From Rhizobium sp. BT04 (lineage in GTDB: Bacteria > Pseudomonadota > Alphaproteobacteria > Rhizobiales > Rhizobiaceae), in NCBI RefSeq assembly GCF_030053135.1, contig NZ_CP125652.1, positions 3,404,501 to 3,468,500 of the forward strand: a stretch of DNA of 64,000 nt, written 5' to 3'. The notes beneath the pieces were generated by a model, which ran no database searches, was not told the origin of the DNA, and was given only the letters and a program-made list of their open reading frames with translations. Each line of letters starts with the position of its first letter. Within the stretch, counting starts at the first letter, position 1. Positions 36,419 through 47,159 of this stretch are shown here, piece after piece. A program made the position numbers and the translations under genes.

Positions 36419-39325
36419 TCATGCGGAGGAATCGGCTTTCTTTTCGGCTGACGGCGATGTCCGGGCTGTGGCGGCCGGCGCGATGATGCCGGAGGGCATG
36501 CGCTCGCGCAGTTCGTCCTCCTCCTCGGCCATGACGGCTTTCATCCGGGCGGTGATGTTGGCGCGCTTGCTGTCGCCTGATATTTTCTGGCCGACCAGAT
36601 CGGTGACGTAGAAGGTATCGATCACCTTCTCGCCGAAGGTGGTGATGCGGGCCGACTGGATGTCGAGCGACAGATCGGAGAGCACGGCGGTGATCTCCGA
36701 CAGCAGCCCCGGCCGGTCGAGGCATTCGACCTCGATGACGGTGAACTTGTTCGACAGGCTGTTGGTGATGTTGACTGACGGCGGAATGACGAAGGCCTTG
36801 CTTTTCTTGCGATTGCGCGCCCGTGTGGCGATGACCTCGGGCAGCCGCTTGCGGCCGGACAGCACGTCCTCGATCATCCGGCCGATCGTCGCGGCCCGGC
36901 GCAGCTCGTCGGCATCGTCGGTAAATTCGCGGCTGACATGGATGGTGTCGAGCGCCCGCCCGTCCGACGTGGTGAAGATCTGCGCGTCGACGATGTTGGC
37001 CCCGGCCGCCGCACAGGCGCCGGCGATGACGGCAAGCAGGCGCGGATGGTCGGGCGACAGCACGGTGATCTCGGTGATTGCGTGGAAACTGTCGGTGCGT
37101 ACCGTCGTGGCAAGCGCCTGGCCGGCTCTGTCGGCCTGACGGATGAAATCGGCGTGGCGGATCTGGTCTTCCAGCGGCACGGACAGCAGATAGGGCTGGT
37201 AGTGCAGTCTGGTATAGGTATTTCGGTCCTTCTGGCTCCAGTCCGAAAGTGCCGCACGCAGCGCCTCGGCGGCGGCATTGGCGCGCTCCTTGCGGGAGAC
37301 TTCCGAAAAGCCGCCGGCAAGCAGCAGCTCGGTTTCGTAGTAGAGCGTGCGCAGGAGCTGGCCCTTCCAGCCGTTCCACACGCCCGGGCCGACGGCGCGG
37401 ATATCGCAGATGGTCAGGATCAGCAGCATCTTCAGCCGTTCGAGCGACTGCACCCGGTCGGCAAAATCGGTGATCGTCTTGCGGTCGGTGAGGTCGCGGG
37501 TCTGCGCCACCATCGACATGGTCAGATGTTCCTCGATCAGCCAGACGACGATCTCCGTCTGCTTCTGCGACAGGCCGAAGCGGGCGCAGAGCTTGCGGGC
37601 GACGCGGGCGCCGGCGATCGAATGATCCTCCTGGCGGCCCTTGGCGATGTCGTGCAGAAGAACCGCGACATAAAGCGCCTCGCGATCCTCGATGCCTGAG
37701 ATCAGCTTGTTGGCAAGCGGATGCAGCTCCTCGGCGCGCCCCTTGTCGATCTCGGAGAGAATGTCGACGGTGCGGATCAGATGTTCGTCGACCGTATAGT
37801 GGTGATACATGTTGAACTGCATCATCGCGACGATCTTGCCGAATTCGGGGATGAAGCGGCCAAGCACGCCGGCCTCGTTCATCCGGCGCAGGATCAGCGC
37901 GGGATCCCGCTTCGACGTCAGGATCGACATGAACAGCCGGTTCGCCTCGTCGTTTTCCCTGAGGCTGTTGTCGATCAGCGCAAGTGACCGGGTGACGCGT
38001 TTCAGCGCGTCCGGATGGAATTCCAGCCCGTTGATGTCGGCGACGTGGAAGAGCCGGAGGATGCTGACCGGATCGCGCTTGAAGACATCAGCGTCGGCGA
38101 GCGCGATGCGGCCGCGGTCCTCGACGAATTCGACGCTGCCGGCGATCTTGCGGTTGCGGTGGGTGAAGCGGCTGATGACGCCGGTAAGCCCCGGGATCGA
38201 CTTCGCCTGCTGGTCTTCGAGCGCGGCGCAGAGGATGCGCGTGAGATCGCCGACATCCTTGGCGACGAGGAAATAGTGCTTCATGAAGCGCTCGACAGCC
38301 GAAAGGCCCGGGCGGGTGTGATAGCCGAAGGCTTCGGCGATCTCGCGCTGGATGTCGAAGGACAGGCGCTCCTCGGCCTTGCCGGTGAGGAAGTGCATAT
38401 GGCAGCGCACCGCCCAGAGAAAATCGTCGGCCTTCTCCAGCAGGCGGTATTCGTGCTTGGACAGCACACCGAGCTTGACCAGCTCCGCCTGGTCGCGCAC
38501 GTGATAATAATATTTCGAGATCCAGAACAGCGTGTGCAGGTCGCGAAGCCCGCCCTTGCCTTCCTTGACATTCGGCTCGACGAGATAGCGCGTGTCGCCC
38601 GCCTTGCGGTGGCGCTCGTCACGCTCGGCAAGCTTGGCGGCGATGAATTCCGGGCCGGTACCGGTGACGATTTCCTTGTCGAAGCGGGTCTCGAGCTGGG
38701 TTTCCAATTGCTGCAGGCCGCAGATGTAGCGCATCTCCAGGATGGCGGTGCGGATCGTCATGTCGGATTTGGAAAGCGCGATGCATTCCTCCACCGTGCG
38801 GGTGGCGTGGCCGACCTTGAAGCCCATGTCCCAGAGCACGTAGAGCATGAATTCGACCGCCTTGTGCGTCTCTTCCGCCGGCCGCGGCAGGAAGAGGAAG
38901 AGCAGGTCGATATCGGAGCCCGGCGCCAGCGTGTCGCGGCCGTAGCCGCCGACGGCGGTGACCGCGAACTTGTCCTTCTGCTGCGGAAAGATATGGGCGG
39001 TGGCGAATTTATAGAGGACAGTGATGATCTGGTCCTGTAGCCAGGAAATCCGGTAGGCGCAATTGAGCCCGCCGCCATCGGCCATGAGGGCGGCGCGCGC
39101 CTTCTGCCGGCCTTCCGTGCTCGCCTTTTTCAGCACCGCCAGAAGATCGGCGCGCAGGACGTCCGGGCGGTTGCGGTTGGCCTCGGCAACGGCATCGCAC
39201 TGCTTCTGCAGGAGCTCGACATCGAGGATATGGGAGAAATCGAGGTCGCGCATCGCTGTCGCCGGGGCGGTTTCCTGTTCATGCCGGACGGCCGGTTCAC
39301 GGCCTGCCGCTTGTTTCGTCTGCAT
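36419..39325 (-). CDS. glnD: [Protein-PII] uridylyltransferase / uridylyl-removing enzyme
   Basis: 968 residues. The nucleotidyltransferase site is [19 protein letters not shown] (GG at 126-127, Asp138, Asp140); an HD phosphohydrolase domain carries [18 protein letters not shown]; two C-terminal ACT domains follow ([21 protein letters not shown] and [20 protein letters not shown]). The ACT domains sense glutamine; the two catalytic domains add and remove UMP on PII (GlnB/GlnK). Together with rpoN (58173) and ptsN (61672) it gives this window three nitrogen-control genes. Confidence 0.96.
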   Translation of the reverse strand: MQTKQAAGREPAVRHEQETAPATAMRDLDFSHILDVELLQKQCDAVAEANRNRPDVLRADLLAVLKKASTEGRQKARAALMADGGGLNCAYRISWLQDQIITVLYKFATAHIFPQQKDKFAVTAVGGYGRDTLAPGSDIDLLFLFLPRPAEETHKAVEFMLYVLWDMGFKVGHATRTVEECIALSKSDMTIRTAILEMRYICGLQQLETQLETRFDKEIVTGTGPEFIAAKLAERDERHRKAGDTRYLVEPNVKEGKGGLRDLHTLFWISKYYYHVRDQAELVKLGVLSKHEYRLLEKADDFLWAVRCHMHFLTGKAEERLSFDIQREIAEAFGYHTRPGLSAVERFMKHYFLVAKDVGDLTRILCAALEDQQAKSIPGLTGVISRFTHRNRKIAGSVEFVEDRGRIALADADVFKRDPVSILRLFHVADINGLEFHPDALKRVTRSLALIDNSLRENDEANRLFMSILTSKRDPALILRRMNEAGVLGRFIPEFGKIVAMMQFNMYHHYTVDEHLIRTVDILSEIDKGRAEELHPLANKLISGIEDREALYVAVLLHDIAKGRQEDHSIAGARVARKLCARFGLSQKQTEIVVWLIEEHLTMSMVAQTRDLTDRKTITDFADRVQSLERLKMLLILTICDIRAVGPGVWNGWKGQLLRTLYYETELLLAGGFSEVSRKERANAAAEALRAALSDWSQKDRNTYTRLHYQPYLLSVPLEDQIRHADFIRQADRAGQALATTVRTDSFHAITEITVLSPDHPRLLAVIAGACAAAGANIVDAQIFTTSDGRALDTIHVSREFTDDADELRRAATIGRMIEDVLSGRKRLPEVIATRARNRKKSKAFVIPPSVNITNSLSNKFTVIEVECLDRPGLLSEITAVLSDLSLDIQSARITTFGEKVIDTFYVTDLVGQKISGDSKRANITARMKAVMAEEEDELRERMPSGIIAPAATARTSPSAEKKADSSA

Positions 39326-39460
39326 GCGCTATAGCCCCTTTGCCCGGCGATTGACACGGGCTTTCATACTGCAAGAACCTTTAAATTTGGCGAAATGGTG
39401 TTGGTTCGCGGCAAGAGGCGAGGGCGCTTTGACGCAACCGCAGGGCTTTTCCGGAAATCT

Positions 39461-39736
39461 TCAGCCGGCGGCCCGCGCGTTCAGCAAATACAGCACCTGC
39501 CGTGTCTCGCTCATGATCTCTTCAAGCGACTGCCTGTCGCATTCGCGATAGCCCGCCTTGGCGATCGACGTTGCGAGCTCCGAGATCGCAGCGCAACAGC
39601 GGGTGATTTTCAGCATGCCGATCGGTGAGGTCCAGCCGCGTGCATTGCGGTCCTTATCGGCGCGCCGCATCGTGTCGAGCATGGAGCAGATGAGCGACAG
39701 ACGCTCGGTTTCGCGAACCAGCTTTTCCATGAACAT
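39461..39736 (-). CDS. Small conserved protein between glnD and mutS, unknown function
   Basis: 91 residues, mostly helical: a basic/acidic N-terminal half (VRETERLSLICSMLDTMRRADKDR) and a second helix pair (CCAAISELATSIAKAGYRECDRQSLEEIMSETRQVLYLLNA). Four Cys residues but no metal-site spacing. No signal or membrane segment. It follows mutS by 12 bases, so it is co-transcribed with it. I recall a small conserved gene at this place in other rhizobia, but no named family. An ATG two codons inside is an alternative start. Confidence 0.7.
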   Translation of the reverse strand: MFMEKLVRETERLSLICSMLDTMRRADKDRNARGWTSPIGMLKITRCCAAISELATSIAKAGYRECDRQSLEEIMSETRQVLYLLNARAAG

Positions 39737-39748
39737 GGCGCGCAGCTC

Positions 39749-42475
39749 CTATTTCAGTTTCTTCTTGAGGTCGTAAAGCGCGTCCATTGCCTCGCGCGGC
39801 GTCATGTCGTCAAGGCTCATCGCCTTCAGCGCCTCTTCGACCTTGGACGGGCCGCGGGCGGTGTCCTCGCGGCGCACCGCCACCTGGAATAGCGGCAGGT
39901 CGTCGATCAACTGGCTCGCCGGATTCTTGCGGTCGGCATCCTCCAGGCGGGTGAGCACGTCGCGGGCCCGTGTCACGACCGAGGCCGGAAGCCCGGCAAG
40001 GCGCGCGACCTGGATGCCGTAGGAGCGGTCCGCCGCACCCGGACCGACCTCGTGCAGGAAGATGACGTCGCCGTCCCATTCCTTAACGCGCATCGTGGCG
40101 TTCGATAGCCGGCCAAGCTTTTCCGAAAGCACGGTCAGTTCATGGAAATGCGTGGCGAAGAGGCCGCGGCAGCGGTTCGCCTCATGCAGGTGTTCGACGG
40201 AGGCCCAGGCGATTGATAGGCCGTCGAAGGTGGCGGTACCGCGGCCGATCTCGTCGAGAATGACGAGCGAACGGTCGCTCGCCTGATTGAGGATCGCAGC
40301 GGTTTCGACCATCTCGACCATGAAGGTGGAGCGCCCGCGCGCCAGATCGTCGGACGCGCCGACGCGCGAGAAAAGCCGGTCGACGATGCCGATATGGGCC
40401 GATGTCGCCGGCACGAAGGAGCCCATCTGCGCCAGGATCGATATCAGCGCGTTCTGCCGCAGGAAGGTCGACTTGCCGCCCATGTTCGGCCCGGTCAAGA
40501 GCCAGATCGCGCCGTCCTTGTCGCCGGTTTTCGGCGAGAGATCGCAATTGTTGGCGACGAAGGGGCCGCCCGCCTGCCGCCGCAGCGCCTGCTCGACGAC
40601 CGGATGGCGCCCGCCTTCGATCGCAAACATCTTCGAGCCGTCGACCTGCGGCCGGCAATAGGCCTGCTCTTCGGCGAGAAGCGCGAGGCTTGCTGCGACA
40701 TCGATGACGGCAAGCGCCCGGGCGCCCGTTTTGATCGCTTCGGCTTCCGCAACCACGGCCGCCGTCATCCTGTCGAAGGCGGCAAGCTCGATCGTCAGCG
40801 CCCGGTCGGCGGCGTTGGCGATGCGGCTTTCGAGATCGGCAAGTTCGGTGGTGGTGAAGCGCATCGCGCTCGCCATCGTCTGGCGGTGGATGAAACGCGC
40901 CTTCGCTTCCGCCGTGTCCGTCATCGGCGAGGCATTGCCGGCGGTCACCTCGATGAAATAGCCGAGGATGTTGTTGTGCTTGATCTTCAGCGACCGGATG
41001 CCGGTCTCCTCGGCATATTGCAGTTGCAGCCCGGCAATGACCCGGCGCGACTGATCACGCAGCGCCCGGACCTCGTCGAGTTCGGCACTGGCGCCGTCGC
41101 GGAGAAAACCGCCATCGCGCTTTAACAGCGGCAATTCGTCGGCGAGCGTCTCGGCCAGCAGCTTTTCCAGGCCCGCGGGAAGGGCCTGCAGTCCTGATAG
41201 TGCCTGGCCGAGCTCTTCCGGCAGCATCGCGCTTGCGAGCAGATCCGCAAGTCCCGCCGCTGCTTCCAGGCCCTGGCGGATCACCCAGAGATCGCGCGGG
41301 CCACCGCGGTCGAGCGCGAGGCGGGATAGGGCGCGCGGCATATCGGGAACATGTTTCAGCGTGTCGCGCAGACTGCCGCAGAGCAGGGGTTCGTCGATCA
41401 GGAAGCCGATCGAATCGAGCCGGGCATTGATGCGGGCCGGGTCGGTCAGCGGCGACATCAGCCGCTCGGCGAGAAGCCGCGCCCCACCGCCGGTGATGGT
41501 GCGGTCGATCGCCTTCAGCAGCGAACCGTTGCGGTCACCCGACAGCGTGCGCGCCAATTCCAGATTGGCGCGGGTGGCCGGGTCGATGAACAGCGTCGAC
41601 GCCGCACTTTCCCGCTCCGGCTTGCCAAGCGGCGGCCGCTCGGCGATCTGCGTCTTTTCGACATAGGCGACGGCAGCGGCAGCTGCTGCCAGCTCGGCAC
41701 GCGAGAAGGTGCCGAAGCCGTCGAGCGTCGCGACGCCGAAATAACGGGCGATCCGGCCTTCCGCACTGGCGCTGTCGAAGAGCACGGCAGGCTGCGGCAC
41801 CGCGGTGCGGCCAAGCACGTCGAAGACCGGCTTGAGCTCGGGATCGTGGAAGATCGTGTCGGGCAGGATGAGCTCGCGCGGATCGATGCGCAGGATATCG
41901 GCAAGCAGCCGCGAGACTTCGGTCTCGGCAAGCCGGAAGACGCCGGTGGAAATATCGATCCAGGCCAGCGCCAGCAAGGGTTCGGCCCCGCCGCGAATGC
42001 GGGTCAGCGCCATCAGATAGTTGGATTCCGAGGGCGAAAGCAGCTTTTCCTCGGTAATCGTCCCTGGAGTGACCAGGCGGACGACGTCGCGCTTGACGAC
42101 GGATTTGCCGCCGCGTTTCTTCGCCTCGGCCGGATCCTCGATCTGCTCGCAGACGGCGACGCGGAAACCCAGTGAAATCAGCTTTTGCAGATAATCGTCG
42201 GAAGCATGCACCGGAACGCCGCACATCGGGATATCCTGGCCCATGTGCTGGCCGCGCTTCGTCAGCGTGATGCCGAGCGCGCGCGAGGCTTCCAGCGCAT
42301 CTTCGAAGAACAGCTCGTAGAAATCGCCCATGCGATAGAAGAGCAGCGAACCCGGATTGTTCGCCTTGATCTCGATATATTGCTCCATCATCGGCGTCGC
42401 CGAGGCACGGCTTTCCGCCGTGGCAAGCTCGGCAGCCGAAAAGGCTTCGTTCTCTGTGTCTATTCGTGCGTTCAC
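39749..42475 (-). CDS. mutS: DNA mismatch repair protein MutS
   Basis: 908 residues. The mismatch-binding Phe-x-Glu is in [15 protein letters not shown]; the Walker A is [13 protein letters not shown]; the ABC signature region is [14 protein letters not shown] and Walker [16 protein letters not shown]; the C-terminus ends in the dimerisation tail. The start is taken as GTG 42475, which lacks a good ribosome-binding site; ATG 42391 (MMEQYIEIK) is a possible later start. Divergent from tme across 113 bases. Confidence 0.95.
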   Translation of the reverse strand: MNARIDTENEAFSAAELATAESRASATPMMEQYIEIKANNPGSLLFYRMGDFYELFFEDALEASRALGITLTKRGQHMGQDIPMCGVPVHASDDYLQKLISLGFRVAVCEQIEDPAEAKKRGGKSVVKRDVVRLVTPGTITEEKLLSPSESNYLMALTRIRGGAEPLLALAWIDISTGVFRLAETEVSRLLADILRIDPRELILPDTIFHDPELKPVFDVLGRTAVPQPAVLFDSASAEGRIARYFGVATLDGFGTFSRAELAAAAAAVAYVEKTQIAERPPLGKPERESAASTLFIDPATRANLELARTLSGDRNGSLLKAIDRTITGGGARLLAERLMSPLTDPARINARLDSIGFLIDEPLLCGSLRDTLKHVPDMPRALSRLALDRGGPRDLWVIRQGLEAAAGLADLLASAMLPEELGQALSGLQALPAGLEKLLAETLADELPLLKRDGGFLRDGASAELDEVRALRDQSRRVIAGLQLQYAEETGIRSLKIKHNNILGYFIEVTAGNASPMTDTAEAKARFIHRQTMASAMRFTTTELADLESRIANAADRALTIELAAFDRMTAAVVAEAEAIKTGARALAVIDVAASLALLAEEQAYCRPQVDGSKMFAIEGGRHPVVEQALRRQAGGPFVANNCDLSPKTGDKDGAIWLLTGPNMGGKSTFLRQNALISILAQMGSFVPATSAHIGIVDRLFSRVGASDDLARGRSTFMVEMVETAAILNQASDRSLVILDEIGRGTATFDGLSIAWASVEHLHEANRCRGLFATHFHELTVLSEKLGRLSNATMRVKEWDGDVIFLHEVGPGAADRSYGIQVARLAGLPASVVTRARDVLTRLEDADRKNPASQLIDDLPLFQVAVRREDTARGPSKVEEALKAMSLDDMTPREAMDALYDLKKKLK

Positions 42476-42588
42476 GGAGCTGCAGTTTTTCCCAAAAAAA
42501 CAGGTGCCAACCCTATCCGCGCGCCGCTATAGATGACAACAGCATTTGAGGAAGAGCAAAGCGTCGCCCACAGGACGTTGGAGGATTT

Positions 42589-44871
42589 ATGCCCGATATC
42601 GATAAGAAGGACCGGCCGGCGACATCAGTTACCGACCAGGAGGCGCTTGAATTTCATGCCATGGGCCGGCCCGGCAAGCTGGAAATCAACCCGACCAAGC
42701 CGATGGCGACGCAGCGCGACCTCTCGCTGGCCTATTCGCCGGGTGTCGCCGTTCCGGTCAAGGCGATCGCCGCCGATCCGCAGACGGCCTATGATTACAC
42801 CGCGCGCGGCAACATGGTCGCCGTCATATCAAATGGCACGGCCATTCTCGGTCTCGGCAATCTCGGTGCGCTGGCCTCCAAGCCGGTGATGGAAGGCAAG
42901 GCGGTGCTGTTCAAGCGCTTCGCCGACGTCGATTCCATCGATCTCGAAATCGATACCGAAAATGTCGACGAGTTCATCAATTGCGTGCGCTTCCTCGGTC
43001 CCTCCTTCGGCGGCATCAATCTCGAAGACATCAAGGCGCCGGATTGTTTCGTCATCGAAAGCCGGCTGCGCGAACTGATGGACATTCCGGTTTTCCATGA
43101 TGACCAGCATGGAACGGCGATCATCGCCGCTGCCGGCCTGATCAACGCGCTGGAGCTGACCGGCCGCGACCTGAAGACGACGAAGCTCGTCTGCAACGGT
43201 GCGGGTGCCGCGGCGATCGCCTGCGTCGAGCTGATCAAGGCGATGGGCTTTGCCCCTGAGAACGTCATCCTCTGCGACACCAAGGGGGTCATCTACCAGG
43301 GCCGCACCGAGGGCATGAACCAGTGGAAATCGGCGCATGCGGCAAAGACCGACACGCGCACGCTGGAAGAGGCGATGCAAGGCGCCGACGTAGTTTTCGG
43401 CCTGTCGCAGAAGGGGGCGTTCTCGGCCGAGATGATCCGCTCGATGGCGGACCGGCCGATCATCTTCGCCATGGCCAATCCCGATCCCGAGATCACGCCG
43501 GAGGAGGTCGCCCGCATCCGCGACGACGCCATCATGGCGACCGGCCGCTCGGACTACCCGAACCAGGTCAACAACGTCCTCGGCTTTCCCTATATCTTCC
43601 GCGGCGCTCTCGACGTCCGCGCCTCGACAATCAACGACGCGATGAAGATTGCCGCCGTCAAGGCGCTGGCAAACCTTGCCCGCGAGGATGTGCCGGATGA
43701 CGTGGTTGCCGCCTATCAGGGCAACCGGCCGCGGTTCGGGGCGCAATACATCATCCCCGTCCCCTTCGATCCGCGCCTGATCTCGGCGATCCCGGTTGCG
43801 GTGGCTGAAGCGGCGATCGAAAGCGGCGTCGCCCGCAAGGTGATCACCGACATGGCCGGTTATGCCCGCGAGCTGTCGGCGCGCCGCGATCCGATCGCCT
43901 CGACGCTCGCCAGGCTCTACGAGCGCGTCCGCCGGCACCCGAAGCGGATCGTCTTTGCCGAGGCCGAGGAAGAGCAGGTCCTGCGCGCCGCACTGTCCTA
44001 CGCCAATCAGCAGCTCGGCACCGCCATCCTGCTCGGCCGCGAGGACCTGATCCGGGCGACGGCCGAACGCGCCGGCATCGATCTCAACCGTCCCGGCCTC
44101 GAGATCGTCAATGCCCGTATCTCGACGCGCGTCGAGGCCTATATCGACTATCTCTATGCCAGGCTGCAGCGGCACGGTTATCTCCACCGCGACGCCCAGC
44201 GGCTGATCCACAACGACCGCAACCATTTCGCCGCCTCCATGGTGGCGCTCGGCGACGCCGACGGCATGGTGACGGGCATCACCCGCAACTATTCGACGGC
44301 GCTCGAGGATGTGCGCCGCTGCATCGACGAGAAGCCCGGCCACCGGGTCATCGGCGTATCCCTGGCGCTCTGCCGAGGCCGCACCGTCTTCGTTGCCGAT
44401 ACGGCGGTGCACGACATGCCGACGGCCGAGCAGCTTGCCGACATCGCCGAGGAGGCTGCCGGTCTCGCACGGCGCATGGGTTATCCGCCACGGGTCGCGA
44501 TGCTCGCCTATTCCACCTTCGGCCATCCCTCGGGCGAACGCTCCGAGCGGGTGCGCGAGGCAGTGAAGATCCTCGACAAGCGCCGCGTCGATTTCGAATA
44601 TGACGGCGAGATGGCCGCCGATGTCGCGCTGAACCGCAAGGTGATGGAGCAATATCCCTTCTGCCGCCTCTCCGGCCCGGCCAATGTGCTTGTCATGCCG
44701 GCCTTCCACTCGGCCTCGATCTCGACCAAGATGCTGCAGGAACTCGGCGGGTCCACGGTGATCGGCCCGATCCTCGTCGGTCTCGACAAGCCGGTGCAGA
44801 TCACCTCGATGGGCGCCAAGGATTCCGACATCGTCAACATGGCGGCGATCGCGGCCTATAGCGGCTCGTAA
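42589..44871 (+). CDS. tme: NADP-type malic enzyme with C-terminal phosphotransacetylase-like domain
   Basis: 760 residues. The malic domain (1-430) has AYSPGVAVP, HDDQHGTAIIAAAGLINAL and the dinucleotide motif VCNGAGAAAIACVELI; residues 440-760 are a phosphotransacetylase-like region (IVFAEAEEEQVLRAA, IGPILVGLDKPVQIT) that is regulatory rather than catalytic in this family. Decarboxylates malate to pyruvate. In S. meliloti the gene beside mutS/olsB is tme (NADP-dependent) rather than dme (NAD-dependent, needed for N2 fixation); the symbol rests on that position. Confidence 0.88.
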   Translation: MPDIDKKDRPATSVTDQEALEFHAMGRPGKLEINPTKPMATQRDLSLAYSPGVAVPVKAIAADPQTAYDYTARGNMVAVISNGTAILGLGNLGALASKPVMEGKAVLFKRFADVDSIDLEIDTENVDEFINCVRFLGPSFGGINLEDIKAPDCFVIESRLRELMDIPVFHDDQHGTAIIAAAGLINALELTGRDLKTTKLVCNGAGAAAIACVELIKAMGFAPENVILCDTKGVIYQGRTEGMNQWKSAHAAKTDTRTLEEAMQGADVVFGLSQKGAFSAEMIRSMADRPIIFAMANPDPEITPEEVARIRDDAIMATGRSDYPNQVNNVLGFPYIFRGALDVRASTINDAMKIAAVKALANLAREDVPDDVVAAYQGNRPRFGAQYIIPVPFDPRLISAIPVAVAEAAIESGVARKVITDMAGYARELSARRDPIASTLARLYERVRRHPKRIVFAEAEEEQVLRAALSYANQQLGTAILLGREDLIRATAERAGIDLNRPGLEIVNARISTRVEAYIDYLYARLQRHGYLHRDAQRLIHNDRNHFAASMVALGDADGMVTGITRNYSTALEDVRRCIDEKPGHRVIGVSLALCRGRTVFVADTAVHDMPTAEQLADIAEEAAGLARRMGYPPRVAMLAYSTFGHPSGERSERVREAVKILDKRRVDFEYDGEMAADVALNRKVMEQYPFCRLSGPANVLVMPAFHSASISTKMLQELGGSTVIGPILVGLDKPVQITSMGAKDSDIVNMAAIAAYSGS

Positions 44872-44905
44872 ACCGCGTCCCGCCCACATAACAGACGGCA
44901 TTCCG

Positions 44906-44941
44906 TGCCCGGCCGACTTCCCGTCGGTCGGGCATAAGTTT
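44906..44941 (+). terminator. Terminator of tme
   Basis: TGCCCGGCCGAC, loop TTCCC, GTCGGTCGGGCA (11 of 12 pairs), then TAAGTTTTC, 35 bases after the tme stop. Confidence 0.8.
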
Positions 44942-45020
44942 TCATGGGCAGTCGCGATGAAGACGACTCTTTCGATAAATCATACTTTTGATACAATGAA
45001 CCTATAGGGGCGGCATGAAT

Positions 45021-45052
45021 CTGCCCGCAGGGACATTAAAGAACTGCGGGCA
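45021..45052 (+). other. 9-bp hairpin overlapping the 5' region of the AraC-type gene
   Basis: TGCCCGCAG (45022-45030) and CTGCGGGCA (45044-45052) pair perfectly around a 13-base A-rich loop. It lies six bases after an ATG (45015) with a good ribosome-binding site and before later in-frame starts, so it could be a leader hairpin or a dimeric-regulator site. Confidence 0.45.
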
Positions 45053-45104
45053 ATCGATGCGGTTTCGCAGCTCAGTTGTTTTAATATCAGCCGGTTGGTT
45101 TCCC

Positions 45105-46091
45105 ATGCTAGACGCATCCGCCGATTTCACCGCCCGATTTCAGGGGGCAACTTTCGACGATATGGTCGAGGCCCTGACCAAGGGGTTTGGTTCGCTCGAC
45201 GCATGGCGCAATGGCCGGGAGAAACCGCTCGACTGGAAGGTCGGGTTTTGGGGTGATGAAAGCTTGTCGCTGGTCAGCAACCAGGATTCCGGCGACTGGG
45301 GTGCAAGAACGGCACATGGAACGCCGGAAACTCTGGCAATCGTCGTTCCGCGTACGGGTGCCCTCAATGTCAGGCTTGGTCGGACAGTGGTCGAAGCCAC
45401 GCCTGGGCGGCTGCTGTTGATGAACAATCTTGAGTCGGAATGGGTTTCCATCCGAGCAGCGCCTCACCGGTCGGACACACTCAGTCTGAACTGGACAATC
45501 ATCGCTCAGGCCGCCGCCGCCATACTGGAGAGACCGCTGATCGGGACAATGGAGTTGGCGCCCGTCATCGATTTTTCCACGGCAGCGGGACAGTTGCTCG
45601 GCAATCTCGTCCAAACGATGATCATGGGCCTGCGCAACAACGGGCCGCTGCTTCACTCGCCGATCGCCATGGCGAACCTGACCCAGGCGCTTGCCGATCT
45701 CGTGGTGCGCTTGATTCCTCATCGGCTCTCGCATCTGCTCGACAAGAAAATCCATCTGATAACGCCGCGGCATATCCGTCGAGCCATCGAATTCATGCAT
45801 GCCAACATCGCCCAGCCGCTGACGATGCAGAGCGTCGCGGAGGCGGCAGGCGTTTCCATTCGCGCTCTCGAAGTCGGTTTTCGCGACTTCAAGGGAGCCA
45901 CACCGGCAGCCTATCTCAGGACGCTCCGCCTGCACGCCGTCCGCGAGGATCTCCGTGATCCGTCGAACCGACAGCCGTTGCGGGACCTCTGCTTGAAGTG
46001 GGGGTTCTTTCACTTTGGCCGTTTTTCGGCAATCTATCGGGCGGCCTATGGAGAAAAGCCGTCGGATACGAGAAAGCGATATGGTGGATGA
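45105..46091 (+). CDS. AraC-family transcriptional regulator
   Basis: 328 residues from ATG 45105. The N-terminal AraC-binding-like domain (PF14525 type) spans about 1-190; the C-terminal double helix-turn-helix is LTMQSVAEAAGVSIRALEVGFRDFKGATPAAYLRTLRL and LCLKWGFFHFGRFSAIYRAAYGEKPSDTRKRYG. The ligand is unknown. In-frame ATGs at 45015 (with GGGG four bases before it) and 45057 would add 30 or 16 residues; 45105 fits the domain edge but has no clear ribosome-binding site. It lies between tme and olsB and is convergent with olsB, so it is not an obvious local regulator. Confidence 0.85.
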   Translation: MLDASADFTARFQGATFDDMVEALTKGFGSLDAWRNGREKPLDWKVGFWGDESLSLVSNQDSGDWGARTAHGTPETLAIVVPRTGALNVRLGRTVVEATPGRLLLMNNLESEWVSIRAAPHRSDTLSLNWTIIAQAAAAILERPLIGTMELAPVIDFSTAAGQLLGNLVQTMIMGLRNNGPLLHSPIAMANLTQALADLVVRLIPHRLSHLLDKKIHLITPRHIRRAIEFMHANIAQPLTMQSVAEAAGVSIRALEVGFRDFKGATPAAYLRTLRLHAVREDLRDPSNRQPLRDLCLKWGFFHFGRFSAIYRAAYGEKPSDTRKRYGG

Positions 46092-46172
46092 GGGCGCTCA
46101 TCCGTTAGACCGGCCGTCACTGGTTTTTCACAAGCGGCCCGCAACCGCTGCACATGTCCGGGAAGACCGGCA

Positions 46173-47051
46173 TCAGCTCGCGAAGCGGCCGGCGTCGGCG
46201 CCGTAATAATTCAGGTAGCGGTCGGAAATGCTGGAGATCGGCAGCACGATTAGCACGTCGGTCGTGTTGAAGGCGTGATCGACGACCGCGCTGGCGCCGA
46301 CCATGGCGCCGAGGCGCAGATAACCCTTGATGAGCGGCGGCAGGGCCATCAGCGCCCGCTTCGGGTTGATCGCCTCGACCGGCATCAGATCCATGTTGCG
46401 GGCGAGATCCGGCAGGGCGCCCACGGCCCATTCGTTCTTCGCCAGCACATTGTGGTAGAGGAAAGACAGCGCCAGAGCATGGCTTTCGAGGTAGATGCCG
46501 GGGAAAGAGGCGCAGCCGAACATGGCGCTGACGCCATGCTTCAGCGCATAGGCCCAGTTGCCCTGCCAGAGAAGCTCGACGGTGCGCTTGGTGCGGTATT
46601 CCGGCAACACGCAGGAACGGCCGAGCTCCATGAAGCGCTTGTCCGGATGTTTGGCGATGAGGCCTTCGATCTCGAATTCGGAAGCCGAGTAAAAACCGCC
46701 ATTGGCGATGGCGACATCCTGGCGCAGCAGCCGGTAGGTGCCGACGATCTGGTCTTCCGGGTCACCCTCGATCGTGCGGTCGAGAACGAGAAGATGGTCG
46801 CAGACAGCGTCATAGGCATCGACATCCCGCTGGCGGCGCATGGCGTCCAGCGGCAGTTGCGCCTTCATTTCATTGACGAAGACGCGATACCGCACGGCCT
46901 GGGCGGCATCGATCTCGCGCGCCGTGCGGGCAAGGCGAGTTTCCAGATTGCCGATGCGGCCGAGGATGTCGCCGTCCTTCTGCGCAGCAGCCGTCGAGGG
47001 CCGTGCAGCCTCCGCGGTGGTGTCACGATTGAGGATGTCGATGGCGGACAT
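46173..47051 (-). CDS. olsB: L-ornithine N-alpha-acyltransferase OlsB
   Basis: 292 residues of the OlsB/hemolysin-acyltransferase GNAT-like family: AAQAVRYRVFVNEMKAQLP, IVGTYRLLRQDVAIANGGFYSASEFEI, and FMELGRSCVLPEYRTKRTVELLWQGNWAYAL are the family core. Transfers 3-hydroxyacyl from ACP to ornithine, giving lyso-ornithine lipid for OlsA (28776). Ornithine lipids replace phospholipids under phosphate limitation. The S. meliloti olsB (SMc01127) has the same tme neighbour. No Pho box recognised upstream by eye. Confidence 0.9.
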   Translation of the reverse strand: MSAIDILNRDTTAEAARPSTAAAQKDGDILGRIGNLETRLARTAREIDAAQAVRYRVFVNEMKAQLPLDAMRRQRDVDAYDAVCDHLLVLDRTIEGDPEDQIVGTYRLLRQDVAIANGGFYSASEFEIEGLIAKHPDKRFMELGRSCVLPEYRTKRTVELLWQGNWAYALKHGVSAMFGCASFPGIYLESHALALSFLYHNVLAKNEWAVGALPDLARNMDLMPVEAINPKRALMALPPLIKGYLRLGAMVGASAVVDHAFNTTDVLIVLPISSISDRYLNYYGADAGRFAS

Positions 47052-47159
47052 GGCGATTCTCCCGTTGCCGGCTTATCGACGCCATAAAACACTTCTCTGC
47101 GACAGGAAAGTGACATATTGAATTTCCCAACGCAAGAAGCATGCCGGTCCCGCGGCACG

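Noticed and set aside
42829..44901. 690-codon open frame on the minus strand opposite tme
   Set aside because: It mirrors the tme codons in the antisense frame of a GC-rich gene; the translation is Arg/Asp/His-rich with no domain, and tme itself is complete and conserved.
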